Of a stretch of 64,000 bases of DNA, positions 11,041-21,258 are shown in pieces. This DNA comes from Dactylorhiza incarnata (taxonomy: Eukaryota > Streptophyta > Magnoliopsida > Asparagales > Orchidaceae): the NCBI GenBank assembly GCA_033032865.1, contig JAWHQI010000040.1, forward strand, positions 13,967,501 to 14,031,500, in the 5' to 3' direction. The stretch's first letter is position 1; every line of letters starts with the position of its first letter. Under the pieces are notes generated by a model, which saw only the letters and a list, made by a program, of their open reading frames with translations, was not told the origin of the DNA and did not search any database. Made by a program: the position numbers and the translations under genes.

Positions 11041-14000
11041 CTCCCCCTTGAAGTGGGAAGTGGAAGTCAGCCCAAGCAAACTCCTCAACTGACCAAATGT
11101 TCCCTTCGACAGCGGCTTCATAAATATGTCAGCAACATTCTCCTTGCTCTGCACATGCTCCACAGTCAGAGATCCCTCCAACACCTTCTCACGAATGAAA
11201 TGGTGATGAATCTCTAAGTGCTTCGTACGCGCGTGACAAATTGGGTTGTTCACCAGTTTGAGAGCATTCTCATTGTCACCACGTAGCAGAGTAAGACCTC
11301 ACACCTCCCTATGAATGTCCTCCACAAGCCTCCTAAGCTAGATTGCTTCCTGAGCCGCCAAAGACGACACTTTGTACTTTGCTTCTGTGGTAGAGACAGA
11401 CACAGAATCCTGCTTCTTGCTTCACCGTGATATAGCTATAGAGCCTGTCATAAAGACATATCCAGATGTCGATCTCCGATCAACCGAATATCCTCCATAA
11501 TCAGCATCCATGTACCCTTACAAACAAAAGCCTGAATCTCTCTCGTAGAAGATAGTCAAATCCAAAGTGGATTTGACATACTTCGAGATACTCCTAGCCG
11601 CCACAAGATGAGGTTTCTGAGGCTCAGACATAAACCGACTCACCCTACCAACTGCATAAGCAATATCTGGCCTCGTTATCGTCAAGTATATCAGACTCCC
11701 AGCCAAAGCCCGGAACACCAAAGGATCGGTAATAACCTTCCCTTCATCTCGTTGAAGATGAACTCCGACCTCTAGTGGAGTAGAGCTGCTCTTCCCACCC
11801 TTCCATGCTGAATCTCTTTACGACTCGATCCGCATAGCCTTTTTGGGAAACAAGCATACCGCTCTCTTTCCTCTCCACTTCGAGCCCAAGGAAATGGTGG
11901 AGCTCACCCAAATCCTTCATCTCGAATCTGATAGCTAGCTCAGCACAAAGACTAGCTACCTCCACATCAGAATTCCCCGTGACAATCATATCGTCAATGT
12001 ACAGCCGCACCAAGACCTGAAGCTCCCCCGTCTTCTTTACGAATAAGCTTGAATCTGAATCAGAAGCAAAGTATCCATAGAATTGGAGGTATTCTGCGAT
12101 CTTTCCGTACCACGCCCGAGGCGCTTGCTTCAAGCCGTAAAGAGCCTTCTTGAGCTTGCAAACATAACTTGGGTGCTCTTCGGATAGATAACCAACTGGC
12201 TGATCCATGAAGATATCCTTGTCAATCTCCCCATATAAGAAAGTGTTCTTTATATCGAGTTGCCAAATCTTCCACCATTGGCAAGCTGCCAAAGCGATCA
12301 CCACCAAGACAGAAGTCATCTTGGCAACGGGACTAAATGTCTCTTCATAATCCTCCCCATACTTCTGAGAGAAACCTCGAGCTACAAGGCGAGCCTTGTA
12401 CCGCTCAATACTTCCATCAGCCTTCTTCTTCAGTTTGAAACCCACTTGCAAGTAACTGGAGTAACTCCCTCAACCTTAGGCACCAAGTCTCAAGTCTCAT
12501 TTTTCCTGAGGGCAGACATCTCTTCATCCATGGCTCCTTCCCACTCCTTGACTCCAACGGAATTTTCATAACAAGATGGCTCTCGCTCATCCAGGGGACC
12601 TGCGAAGAAACATGAGATAAAGCTCACCAAGTTTCCGCCCATAAACTAATCTGGTGGAATGATAGTCCTCTTGGACCTTCTCAGAGCTTGACTATGAACC
12701 ACCTCTTCCACTGTAGCTTCTGGACTAGCTCTCCTTTCAGATAAACATGGAGCATCGCTCCCCATGCTTTCAGAACCTAAAGCACCTGACCTAGAGCTAG
12801 AAATAGCTGGAGCAACTGGAGAAACAGGCAACTCCACCAGAACTTCCTTTGCAGCTTCCTCTGGTCCACCATCTACCATGCTTCCTTGTAACTCTACAAA
12901 AGAGCTACCTTGGTATGATGTCAGCTCGTCAAATACCACATCCCTAGAGACCACATATCTTCGTGTCTCGGGATCCATGCATCTCCACCCTTTCTTCTGG
13001 TCATCATAACCAACGAAGACAAATTTCCTTGCCTTAGCATCTAGCTTCGTTTGAAGGGCATTCGGAACATGCACGTAGCTGGTTTTCATGTTGATGGGAC
13101 TGAGAGGCATCCGGTTGATAACATAGGCCGCACAAGACATTCCCTCTGCCTAGAAAGACTTTGGTATACTCTTGGCATGAAGCCAATATTTGTAGGTCTC
13201 CGTCAGGTGATGGATCTTCCGCTCTGTAACTCCGTTCTGTTGTGGAGTGTGAGCACAAGAAAGCTCTCTTTGGATGTCATGCTTCCTGCAGAAGTTAAAG
13301 AACGCCTTGGAGGTGAACTCCCCTCCATTGTCAGTTCTGAACCTCTTGACCCGCAGGTTAAGCTGACCTTCCACCAGCTCCTTGAACTCCACAAACCTCT
13401 CGAATGCCTCCAACTTCTCTTTCAAACAAAAACCCAAGTATATCTGGTGAAGTCATCAACCAAGATCGGCATATACCTGCTACCTCCAAGACTGGCAGTG
13501 TTGGTAGGTCTAAACAGATCACCATGTATACACTCCAATGGTCTTTTACATCTGCTTTGTGATTTGTCAAATGAAAGACGTTGAGCCTTACCAAACTGCA
13601 ACTTTCACAAACGTGACCATCCCCGAAAGAAGACAAGCTAGGCAGACCTTTCACCAGGCCTCTTCCCGCCATAGCCTTCAACTTATCCATCCCAACATGC
13701 CCAAGTCTTTCATGCCAGATAACAGTGCTGTCGTTAGCCCTCATTTTATCAACATAAGAACTTGTTGAAAGAACAAACAAGTCCTTCACCCGTCTTCCTA
13801 CAAGAGTGACCTCAGCTTTCACAGCTGAAACATTTCGAAGAAATTTCACTTCTGTTGGACTGAACAGAACGTGATAGCCAGCATCCAACACATTGGTCAC
13901 CGAGAAGAGGTTCTTCTTCATCCCCGGAACATGATAGACACTCTTCAATGTAAGAGTACCTCTATCATCTTTCAAAGAAATCACACCCTCCTTCTCAATT

Positions 14001-15058
14001 GCATGTATAGTATCATCAACCGTAATGATAGCGTCATTACCTGTATATGCTCGCAATGAGGAGAACTTCGACTCATCCCCGGTGAGGTGATGACCACACC
14101 CAGAGTCCATTATCCAATCATCTTGATAGTTGATGGAAGCCATAGCCCGAACAAATGTGCCCATCATGAATGCACCTCCACCACCCCAACAACCTTCAAA
14201 ATTGGAACCAGCCTCCTCCTTTCCTGCAACATGCCCTGGCTGAAGATTAACTTGGCAGTCTCTCTTGAAGTGACCAAGCTTATTACACCTGAAGTATCTA
14301 GGGCCTTCCTTCTTCTTCCCATCATGCTTAGGAGCATAGCTCCTCTCCTGCTGATATGAAGTAGACGAACCATCATCTCCAGATGTCTTCTTCTTCTTAT
14401 CCCATCTCTTCTTCTTTCTAGAGAAGAGAACCTCACCTTCTCCCCCAGAGACAGACATCCCAGACATTCTTTTAGCCAAACTCTCTTGCGAGGCAAGTAA
14501 GTTCTCCAGCTCCAGCAACGATGGCTGATTGGCCCAGCCTTAAACAGAAGTACCCAAGGCCACATACTCCCTCCGCAAGCCGCTGATATATGTGCCTCAT
14601 CAGCTTAGCTTCTTAGATAGGCTCATCCGGGTCCATTGCCGATATCTCTGCGCAGAGGTTCTTCATCTTGAAGAAGAAAGTTGAGATAGACAAATCTCCC
14701 TAAGTTGCTTTTGCAACTCATTCTCCAAGAACTATAGCCTAGCTACATTCTTCTTATTGAACAAGCCATCCGAGGCTGTCCAAATTTCAGCAGCTGACCT
14801 ACATCCGATGATGTGATCAAATAGCTTCGGAATGATAGCTCTCTTGAGAGTGAACTCCTCCTTAGCATTCGTTATCTTCCAAGCCTTCATGAGCTCAGCA
14901 TTCCCTTCAGCAGGAATAACAGCTTGTCTTTCTTCTCCTCCTACAACCTCCCACAAATCCTCGCCAAGAATATAGCTCTCCATGCAAGACTTCCACTTCT
15001 TAAAGTTAGTCTGCGTAAGAAGCTCAATAGCAAGACCTCTAGCATATCCTACTTCCAT
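11041..15058 (-). pseudogene. Element J gag-pol polyprotein, broken
   Basis: Reading leftward from the likely start at 15058 (MEVGYARGLAIELL). In order: Gag UBN2 region (to about 14735); a zinc knuckle whose first Cys is Tyr (YFRCNKLGHFKRDC, about 14290); protease motif WIMDSGCGHHLTG (intact DSG); integrase zinc region HERLGHV (about 13720); integrase core with RTDNGGEF and PQQNGVTERK (about 13360-13210); reverse transcriptase (12451-11744) with YIDD; RNase H tail ending FKGEC next to the polypurine tract. Several frameshifts and stops separate these blocks, so it is inactive. The order protease-integrase-reverse transcriptase-RNase H is that of copia. Closest relative here is G. Confidence 0.9.
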
Positions 15059-15139
15059 TGCTATCCCACTGATTGCTAACCAACTTGAGGAATCCGAGAG
15101 AAGTATCAGCAACTACTGCTCAGCAACCTCAGCAACCTA

Positions 15140-15151
15140 CCTCTGATGCCA
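15140..15151 (-). other. Primer binding site of element J
   Basis: Minus strand reads TGGCATCAGAGG immediately inside the 5' LTR; the T-to-C change in TGGTATCAGAGC fits decay. Confidence 0.8.
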
Positions 15152-15451
15152 TGTTAAAAAACTTGAGGTCCGGAGATGAAGTAAAAATGCGGAACAAATC
15201 ACAAAACCTTCCACAAGTGTAGCACAACAATGACAATGGGAAGACCGAATAGTGCTATGGTATTAACTATCTCTTTACAATTTGAGGTATACATGGTGAG
15301 ACATGATTCATAAGAATCACGGAGGAGAGAAGCACAAAACACAAAAGTAAACAATCTGCTGGCGACTTGACCACCTGAGACCGCCAAACCGCATGAACAG
15401 ACAAGCCAGACAGATAGCCCCTGAGACCGCGCAAACAAGGCACAAGCTGCA
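15152..15451 (-). repeat. Element J 5' LTR, truncated
   Basis: Aligns with 9833-10130 of the left LTR almost base for base and stops exactly where element B's LTR begins (TGAAAGTGAGG at 15452). The remainder of this LTR is not found elsewhere in the window. Confidence 0.85.
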
Positions 15452-15723
15452 TGAAAGTGAGGTTAGATCTTAAAGTCACTCTAGAGTGGGGGTGGGGGTG
15501 AATAGAGTATTAAAAAGTTTTTCACTTATTTTTATAGCGGAATTAAAATACTGATATATATATGTGTACTGAGTGAGTTATAAAAACAAACACAAATAGA
15601 TCACACATCACAGTACAGAAAAATAAACAAGAACACGGAGGACACAAGGATTTTATAGTAGTTCTCCAATCAACCTGGGTACATCTACTCTTCTATCACC
15701 CTTGGTTGGATTCCACTAGTTTT

Positions 15724-15835
15724 TGATCAGGTGCCCTATCACAAATAGAGTTTTGATCAGGTGCCCAAAACACCAACTGAGCTTTTGATCAGGTGCTCTA
15801 ACCAAACTACAGGTTGTTGTTCAGGTGCCCTGCCA
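15724..15835 (-). other. Leader hairpin units of element B
   Basis: Four copies of TTTTGATCAGGTGC or TTGTTCAGGTGC on the plus strand (the RNA sense is the complement). Two have perfect four-base arms: GAGC (15779-15782) with GCTC (15795-15798), and CAGG (15810-15813) with CCTG (15829-15832). Others pair through three bases or with wobble. Loop consensus in RNA sense is ACCTGATCAAAA, as in A. Confidence 0.5.
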
Positions 15836-16589
15836 CCAAGGGGTTAACTTTTGAAGGGAGTTAGAACCTTGTACAGAATGGGATAAAGAGGGTTAAGATG
15901 TTCTTCTCTGTCAATAATCTTAGAGAAGACTAGTGGAATGTGTTGATGTAAAGCTCCCCCTGTCTGATTGAAATGGTTGACAGTTGAGGATGGAGCTTTC
16001 ACTTGAATGAAACAAATCTTCTTTGAAGCTGATGAATCTGAGAGACAATGTTTCTCAGATTTTTTGTTGCTCTTGAAGATTAGAACTTGCATCAGAAAAA
16101 CTGAGAGAATATTTGTTGATGTTCTCAGAGATTGAGAGAGTTGCTGCTTGAGGAAGATGAAGATCTGTAAGCTTTTTTATTTCTTCCTTCTGTGTTTTTC
16201 TCTAAACAGTATTCTTCTCTTTTTCTCTATCTTGCTGAACTGCTGTAATGTAATAATACTTTATATCTTCTTCTTCCTTATTCCTTTAAAGAAATCTCCG
16301 TCAGATTTGAAATTCAAATCTTTTTTATTTAAGGAATAAAATATTCAGAAGAGATTTCATTGGAACTGCAAATCTGATACGCTTTATTTCTTTTCCTTTT
16401 CCATGAAAGTGTCCTTTTCCAATATATGTCAACGACTATTTTCACAGGAGAAGACAATGGAAAGGAATAAATAAATGGAAGGATAAAATCCTTGACTTAT
16501 CTGGAAGAAATAGATCCGTTGCTGATAAATCTGAGTTCGGAGAATAGAATAAAAATAATCCTTCTGAAATACTGGACTGAATAGAAATT

Positions 16590-16930
16590 TTGTCGATCTG
16601 AATAAATTCGTCGAACACAATCTGGAGTTTGTCGATCTGAAACATAAACTGCTTAAATCTGCATGGAAGAACTAATTTCGTCGATCTGAGCATCTTGTTA
16701 CTTATTCTTCGAGCGCAGAGCTGAGTTCGTCGAACGCTGAGACTTGGGAGGTTCGTTGAATGCTGAGACTTAATCAGCCACTGAGACTGAAGTTCATCAA
16801 CCACTGAGACTGAACAAACTCGTCGACCGCTGAGACTTGCCAAGTTCATTGAACGTAGGAGCAAGCCGTTTGTTGAATGCAGGAAGCATTTCGTCGAACG
16901 CAGGATGGAGTTCGTCGAACGCAGAAATTG
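16590..16930. repeat. U3 palindrome array of element B
   Basis: Plus strand shows repeated TTCGTCGAACGC, TTCGTCGATCTG, GTTCATTGAACG and CGCTGAGACTT words, about ten units. These are the same words as in A, C, D and F. Confidence 0.75.
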
Positions 16931-17046
16931 AACTTTTCCTTAAGTTCTAACATCCTAAAACCTTGACCCTTTAGACAATACATTGGGGTCAACTTAGTCC
17001 TAATAAACAGATAGTGATCCTAGCCAGTAATAGGGTTGTTCCAACA

Positions 17047-18159
17047 ATCTCCCCCTATTTGGGTTAGGACACTATTTGACAAAATTGAATAATAAATCAA
17101 ACAACAAAACAACAGAGCATATATATATCTGATAGATTTTAAATATTTCAGGAGATATAAAATATGATACTCTAAGTTTTGAAATTTTATATTGAAAATA
17201 GAAATGATAAAAACAAATAATCAAAACCTTTTGTCTTTCTCTGAAGGAGGCTTGAATGTGATTTGCCTTTCAACTTTCTGAATTTGATTATCTGAGCTGT
17301 ATCTGCTATATCAAACAATATTTCTGAATCTGCATTTGCATCTTTTGCTTTGCTTAGAAATCCTTGCCTTCAGCATTTTTCTTTGTTTATCTGAACTGAA
17401 TCTTGCTTTCTGAACTTTTTTGGAACTTAAGTTGGAGGTGACTTCACCAAATCAACTAGAACTGGAACTTTAACTGAAAAGCTTTATAATCTGAATCTGC
17501 ATTTTTTAGCTTTAGCTTTTGTTGATCTGAGCTGTAGCAATAACTGAATCTACTTTGCTACCAATCTGCATTTGAATCTATCATATCTGAATTTCTGATT
17601 CAAAACTGCTGTGAGCTTCTTCATCAAGAACTGATTTTTCTTTTTCATACAACATCTCCGCTTGAAACTTGAGCATCTTCAAAAAGCATCTCCCCTTATC
17701 AAAAAGAGCAGAGCATCTCCTCCTAACAAAAAGAGTTTCTTCAAAACATCTCCTCCTGCCATAAAGGAGCTTCTTCATGAAACATCTCCCCCTGCGTAGT
17801 TTCAGGAAGGCCTGAAGCTAGGCCCCCAGAAGAAGGGATAGTTGTATAGGAGGTAGGGAAGGATGCAATTATTGAAGAAATATTGCCATTGTTCCTGCAA
17901 AAGAAAATCGAGATCAAGTGCAAAGGAACTGGAAAGAGAAGCAATTTCTGTAGGCATACAGTTAAAATGAAATAAAAGATTTGATTATAAGGAAAGATCA
18001 GAAACATAGGCTTCATCAAAACTGCGTTCGACGAAAAATAAATTTTTGTCGATCTCAGTTCGACGAACTATATGACTTCGTCGATCTCCGTTCGACGAAC
18101 GACTAGATTTCGTCGATCTCAGTTCGATGAAGAGATGGGATAAGTAGAAAATTTAATTT
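17047..18159 (-). other. 3' internal spacer of element B
   Basis: Between the RNase H stop and the polypurine tract; no ORF of note. It includes runs of CATCTCC-type repeats (17650-17790) and a short cluster of TTCGACGAA / TTCGTCGATCTC words at 18024-18130, so the U3 motif also occurs inside the element, beyond the coding region. Confidence 0.6.
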
Positions 18160-19384
18160 TTAATTGATTGAATCTCCATCTATCATTCCTAGCTGATTTA
18201 TAAAGAAGATATGTTTCTTTTCATCCAATGGTTTGGTGAAAATATCAGCCCTTTGGAAATCAGTAGAAATGAATTGTAGGCACATTTTATTTTTATCCAC
18301 ATTATCTCTGATAAAGTGGTGCCTAATTTCTATCTGCTTAGTCCTACTATGGAGTACTGGATTTTGTGTTATAGATATTGCACTAGTATTGTCACAAAAT
18401 ATAATTGAATTATTTAAGTTGATACCATAGTCTAGAAGTTGTTTTTGTATCCACAGTATCTGTGAGCAGCAACTGCATGCAACAATATATTCTGCTTTTG
18501 TTGTTGATGTAGACACAGATGTCTGTTTCTTACAAAACCAAGACACAAGCCTATCATTAAGAAACTGGCAAGTTCCTGATGTGCTTTTCCTGTCTACTCT
18601 GCATCCAGCATAATCAAAATCTGAGAATCCAGTTAATTCAAATTTTGAAGCTGTTGGATACTAGAGTCCTAGATTTGGACAACCCTTTATATATCTCAAA
18701 ATTCTTTTTAATAAAATTAGGTGAGATTCTTTGGGGTTAACATGGAACCTAGCACAAATACATATAGCAAACATTATGTCAGGTCTACTAGCTGTTAAGT
18801 AAAGTAGTGAGCCAACAATTGCTCTATATACTTTTTGATCAACAGGTTTCCCTGATTCATCATTGTCAACAACAACATTGGAGGGCATGGGTGTTTTCAT
18901 GGTGGAAGCATCAGACATACCAAACCTTTTCACTAATTCCTTAGCATACTTGGATTGTGATATGAATATGTCATTTGGAGTTTGCATCACTTGAAGACCA
19001 AGGAAGTAAGATAACTCACCTATACTACTCATTTCAAATTTTGATTGCATTAGGTTAGAAAACCTTTTGCATAGATTTGAATCAGTAGAGCCAAATATGA
19101 TATCATATACATATATTTGAACTAGTAATGCTTGATTTTTATGTATCCTAAAAAATAGGGTTTTATCAACAATGCCTCTACAGAAATTGTTCTCCAAAAC
19201 AAAATTAGCTAAGGTCTCATACCATGCTCTGGGAGCTTGTTTGAGAACATAGAGAGATTTATTAAGCTTAAATACATAAGAAGAGTGAGTTGGAGAGATG
19301 AAACCTGGTGGTTGTTCCACATAGACTTCTTCTTTGATATCTCCATTAAGAAAAGCACCCTTCACATCCATCTGATAAACTTTG
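18160..19384 (-). pseudogene. Reverse transcriptase-RNase H remnant of element B
   Basis: Minus strand. Starts inside reverse transcriptase at [21 protein letters not shown], continues through [10 protein letters not shown] and a catalytic box reading YVYD instead of YVDD, then [28 protein letters not shown], a stop where GLWYP is expected (TGG to TAG, near 18661), and RNase H (SGTCQFLNDRLVSW, STTKAEYIVA, SRTKQIEIRHHFIRD) to a stop at 18160. Loss of one of the two catalytic aspartates and the stop mean it is dead. Truncated at its amino end by C. Confidence 0.92.
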
Positions 19385-19499
19385 TGTTGGGAATCTTGCC
19401 CATATGATTCCTGATTTGAAGAAGTCACCAAGTCAAGAAAACTTCACTTTGTATTTGATCGCTTCTCTAGCCTATAAATCTCAGGAAGATAGAAGAACA

Positions 19500-19905
19500 A
19501 GATTCGTCGAACATAGAAGGGAGTTTATCGAACGCAGAAGGAAGATCGACGACCGCTGAGATTTAGCGTGTTCGTCGAACGCAGAAGCAAGATCGTCGAA
19601 CTCAGAAGCAAGATCGACGACCGCTTAAATTTGGCGTGTTCGTCGAACGCAGAAGCAAGATCGTCGAACTCAGAAGGAAGATCGACGACCGCTGAGATTT
19701 GGCGTGTTCGTCGAACGCAGAAGCAAGATTGTCGAACTCAGAAGGAAGATCGTCGACCACTGAGACTCAACAAGATCGTCGAACGTAGAGAAGACGCAGT
19801 ATCGTCGACTTCATCAAAGTGGTCTTGTCGTCGAGAAAGAATGAACATCGTCGTAAAGAAGGCATGTCGACTGAAGAAAGACAAGCTGAAGACTAGTAGT
19901 TGCTG
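19500..19905. repeat. U3 palindrome array of element C
   Basis: About fifteen TCGTCGAAC / ATCGACGACCGCTGAGAT words. From about 19530 to 19735 there is a clear longer period of roughly 68-70 bases: GTTCGTCGAACGCAGAAGC, then AGATCGTCGAACTCAGAAG, then ATCGACGACCGCTGAGATTT. It lies 400-800 bases upstream of the TATA box. The 112-codon frame through it is not a gene. Confidence 0.8.
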
Positions 19906-20303
19906 AAGCGTCGACATAACATCCCTCATGTCATCGAGAGAACAACACAATTACGACGACAGTTAGCAAGAAAGAAGATCTCGACGACACAGTCAAAGAC
20001 AACATATTGTCGTATATGCAAAAGCGCCAGAATGTCTCTTATCGTCGAGATATTAACATTAGTAGCAGAAGTAAGAAGACTTGATGGTCTACTAAAGCCC
20101 AAGGCATCGACAAAGTCCTGTCATCGAGATATTGTCCATGGCGTCGTAACGATGGAAATATCGTCGAGACAGATTCAAATGTTACGGACGCGCTGTCAGC
20201 ATTTAATGCCGCCGCCTGATTGTTCAATCAGCGCGTGCTCTTATAGAATGGGCGTCTGACATTAAAGGACATTACATGTTATCGTATTGCGGCTAATCTG
20301 TCC

Positions 20304-20310
20304 TATAAAA
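20304..20310 (+). promoter_or_regulatory. TATA box of element C LTR
   Basis: TATAAAA in the context CCTATAAAAGGG; D's LTR has TATAAAAA at the same relative place. It places the U3 array upstream and the hairpin cluster about 345-630 bases downstream, in the RNA. Confidence 0.7.
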
Positions 20311-20649
20311 GGGATCAGTGATGCCCTAGAAAGCAATCCTTCGAACAAGAGAAACAGTATGAGAAAGAATCCCGCCGCTACGCTTCAATAGAACGGTATT
20401 CTCGGCGGAGAAGAAGAAGATTAAGTAGAGATCAAGCATCAAGAGCTCTCTAAAGAAACAGTCATCATCTTCGACTAAAAAGTAGCCGATCAACACCAGT
20501 CAAAAGAAGTGAAGGCTGAAGAAGATCCAGTGCTGAATCTCCAGATCAAGAAGAATCTTCTTCAACCTAAAGAAGCCAATCTTCATCAGGCTAAAGTTGC
20601 CAATCTTCATCCGGCAGAAGTAACAGTCTCTTTACTGTAATATTTGTAA

Positions 20650-20935
20650 AGGCTTGCGGGCCTATTTGTCCAGCTTGAGGGTTGGAGACCTGTGAGGCTT
20701 AAGGGCCAGGGCAGAGGCTAGACTTGAGGGTCTGGCTAGGTAAGGCTAGCAGGCCTATTTGTCAAGATTGAGGGCTTTAGACCTGTGAGGCTTGAGGGCC
20801 AGGGCAGAGGCTAGACTTGCGGGTCTGGCTGGGCTTGAGGGCCTGAGTGTCGAGCTTGCGGGCTCGGGGGCAGTAGGGGCTTGCGGGCCTAGGCTGTTGG
20901 GACTTGCGGGTCCGTGTTGTAAGGCTTGAGGGCCT
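20650..20935 (+). other. Leader hairpin cluster, loop TTG[A/C]GG (element C)
   Basis: Thirteen units at about 18-25-base spacing share a six-base core, usually TTGAGG or TTGCGG, flanked by arms that pair. Examples: AGGC/GCCT (core 20654-20659), TCCAGC/GTTGGA (core 20675-20680), GCTAGAC/GTCTGGC (cores 20724-20729 and 20817-20822), CGAGC/GCTCG (core 20856-20861), GGAC/GTCC (core 20904-20909), AGGC/GCCT (core 20926-20931). Arms differ between units but stay complementary. One unit (core TAGCAG at 20747) keeps its arms though the core changed; one near 20769 is weak. It sits in the transcribed part of the LTR. No known RNA family recognised. Confidence 0.8.
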
Positions 20936-21179
20936 GAAGTTTTTGGCAACGTTTGCCAAACCTAGCACACTACTGGGTAGGCGCGGAGGGACAGAGGACT
21001 ACTCAAGACACCCGGTCTTGAGGAACCTCTATAAATCGTTGTGTGTTTTCTGCATTGTGCTTTCTATTTTATAGATCTAGTAACCAAAAATCAAGAACAC
21101 CTAAAAGAGGATAATATAATTTGTAAAACCTATTCACCCCCCCTCTAGGTGAGATAGTTGACACCCAATAAACAACAAG

Positions 21180-21191
21180 TGGTATCAAAGC
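21180..21191 (+). other. Primer binding site of element C
   Basis: TGGTATCAAAGC two bases after the LTR end, complementary to initiator-Met tRNA with one A for G difference, the same form as in D and F. Confidence 0.85.
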
Positions 21192-21258
21192 GAGGTTGTT
21201 CAAAGAAAAGCTTAATAGCTTGAACAGATCTGCCATTGGGTGTCTAAGTATCATAGCT

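Larger units (their letters stand above)
9833..15451 (-). mobile_element. Element J: copia retrotransposon, 5' LTR truncated
   Basis: Minus-strand copia of the same family as G. The 3' LTR is at 9833-11040, polypurine tract just inside it, a full-length but broken gag-pol at 11041-15058, primer site at 15140-15151, and only the first 300 bases of the 5' LTR (15152-15451) before element B interrupts. The bases beside the left LTR are CTACA (9828-9832); the right-hand target copy is not visible. LTR sequence closely follows that of G in inverse orientation, including AGACCG/CGGTCT words and a TATTTATA (TATA box on the minus strand) at 10560-10567. Confidence 0.9.
15452..17046 (-). repeat. Element B 3' LTR
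   Basis: 1595 bases, TGAAAGTGAGG at the left and TTCCAACA at the right, i.e. TGTTGGAA...CACTTTCA on the minus strand. On the minus strand the U3 carries TTCGTCGAACGCTGAGAC-type words (plus-strand 16590-16930), and the leader carries four GATCAGGTGC units (15725-15832). The minus-strand polypurine tract is at 17047-17060. Confidence 0.88.
15452..19384 (-). mobile_element. Element B: copia retrotransposon, truncated by C
   Basis: Minus-strand copia related to A by its LTR ends (TGTTGGAAC... and ...CTCACTTTCA, here inverted). It keeps the 3' LTR (15452-17046), polypurine tract, a 1.1-kb 3' internal spacer, RNase H and most of the reverse transcriptase, then is cut at 19384 by the left LTR of C. 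The rest of pol, gag and the 5' LTR are not seen to the right of C in this window, so they were lost or lie outside. It is inserted into J's 5' LTR. Confidence 0.85.
19385..21177 (+). repeat. Element C left LTR
   Basis: 1793 bases, TGTTGGGAATCTTG to AACAACA. It aligns in order with D's LTR (60890-62721). U3 has the GATCGTCGAACGCAGAAG array (19500-19900), TATA box TATAAAA at 20304-20310, and a leader with the TTG[A/C]GG hairpin cluster (20650-20935). Confidence 0.9.

Noticed and set aside
13051..13584. 177-codon plus-strand frame and others opposite J's pol
   Set aside because: Antisense shadow of the integrase region of J.
20755..20968. Proline/alanine-rich frames on the minus strand
   Set aside because: Translations of the hairpin cluster; the signal is at nucleotide level.
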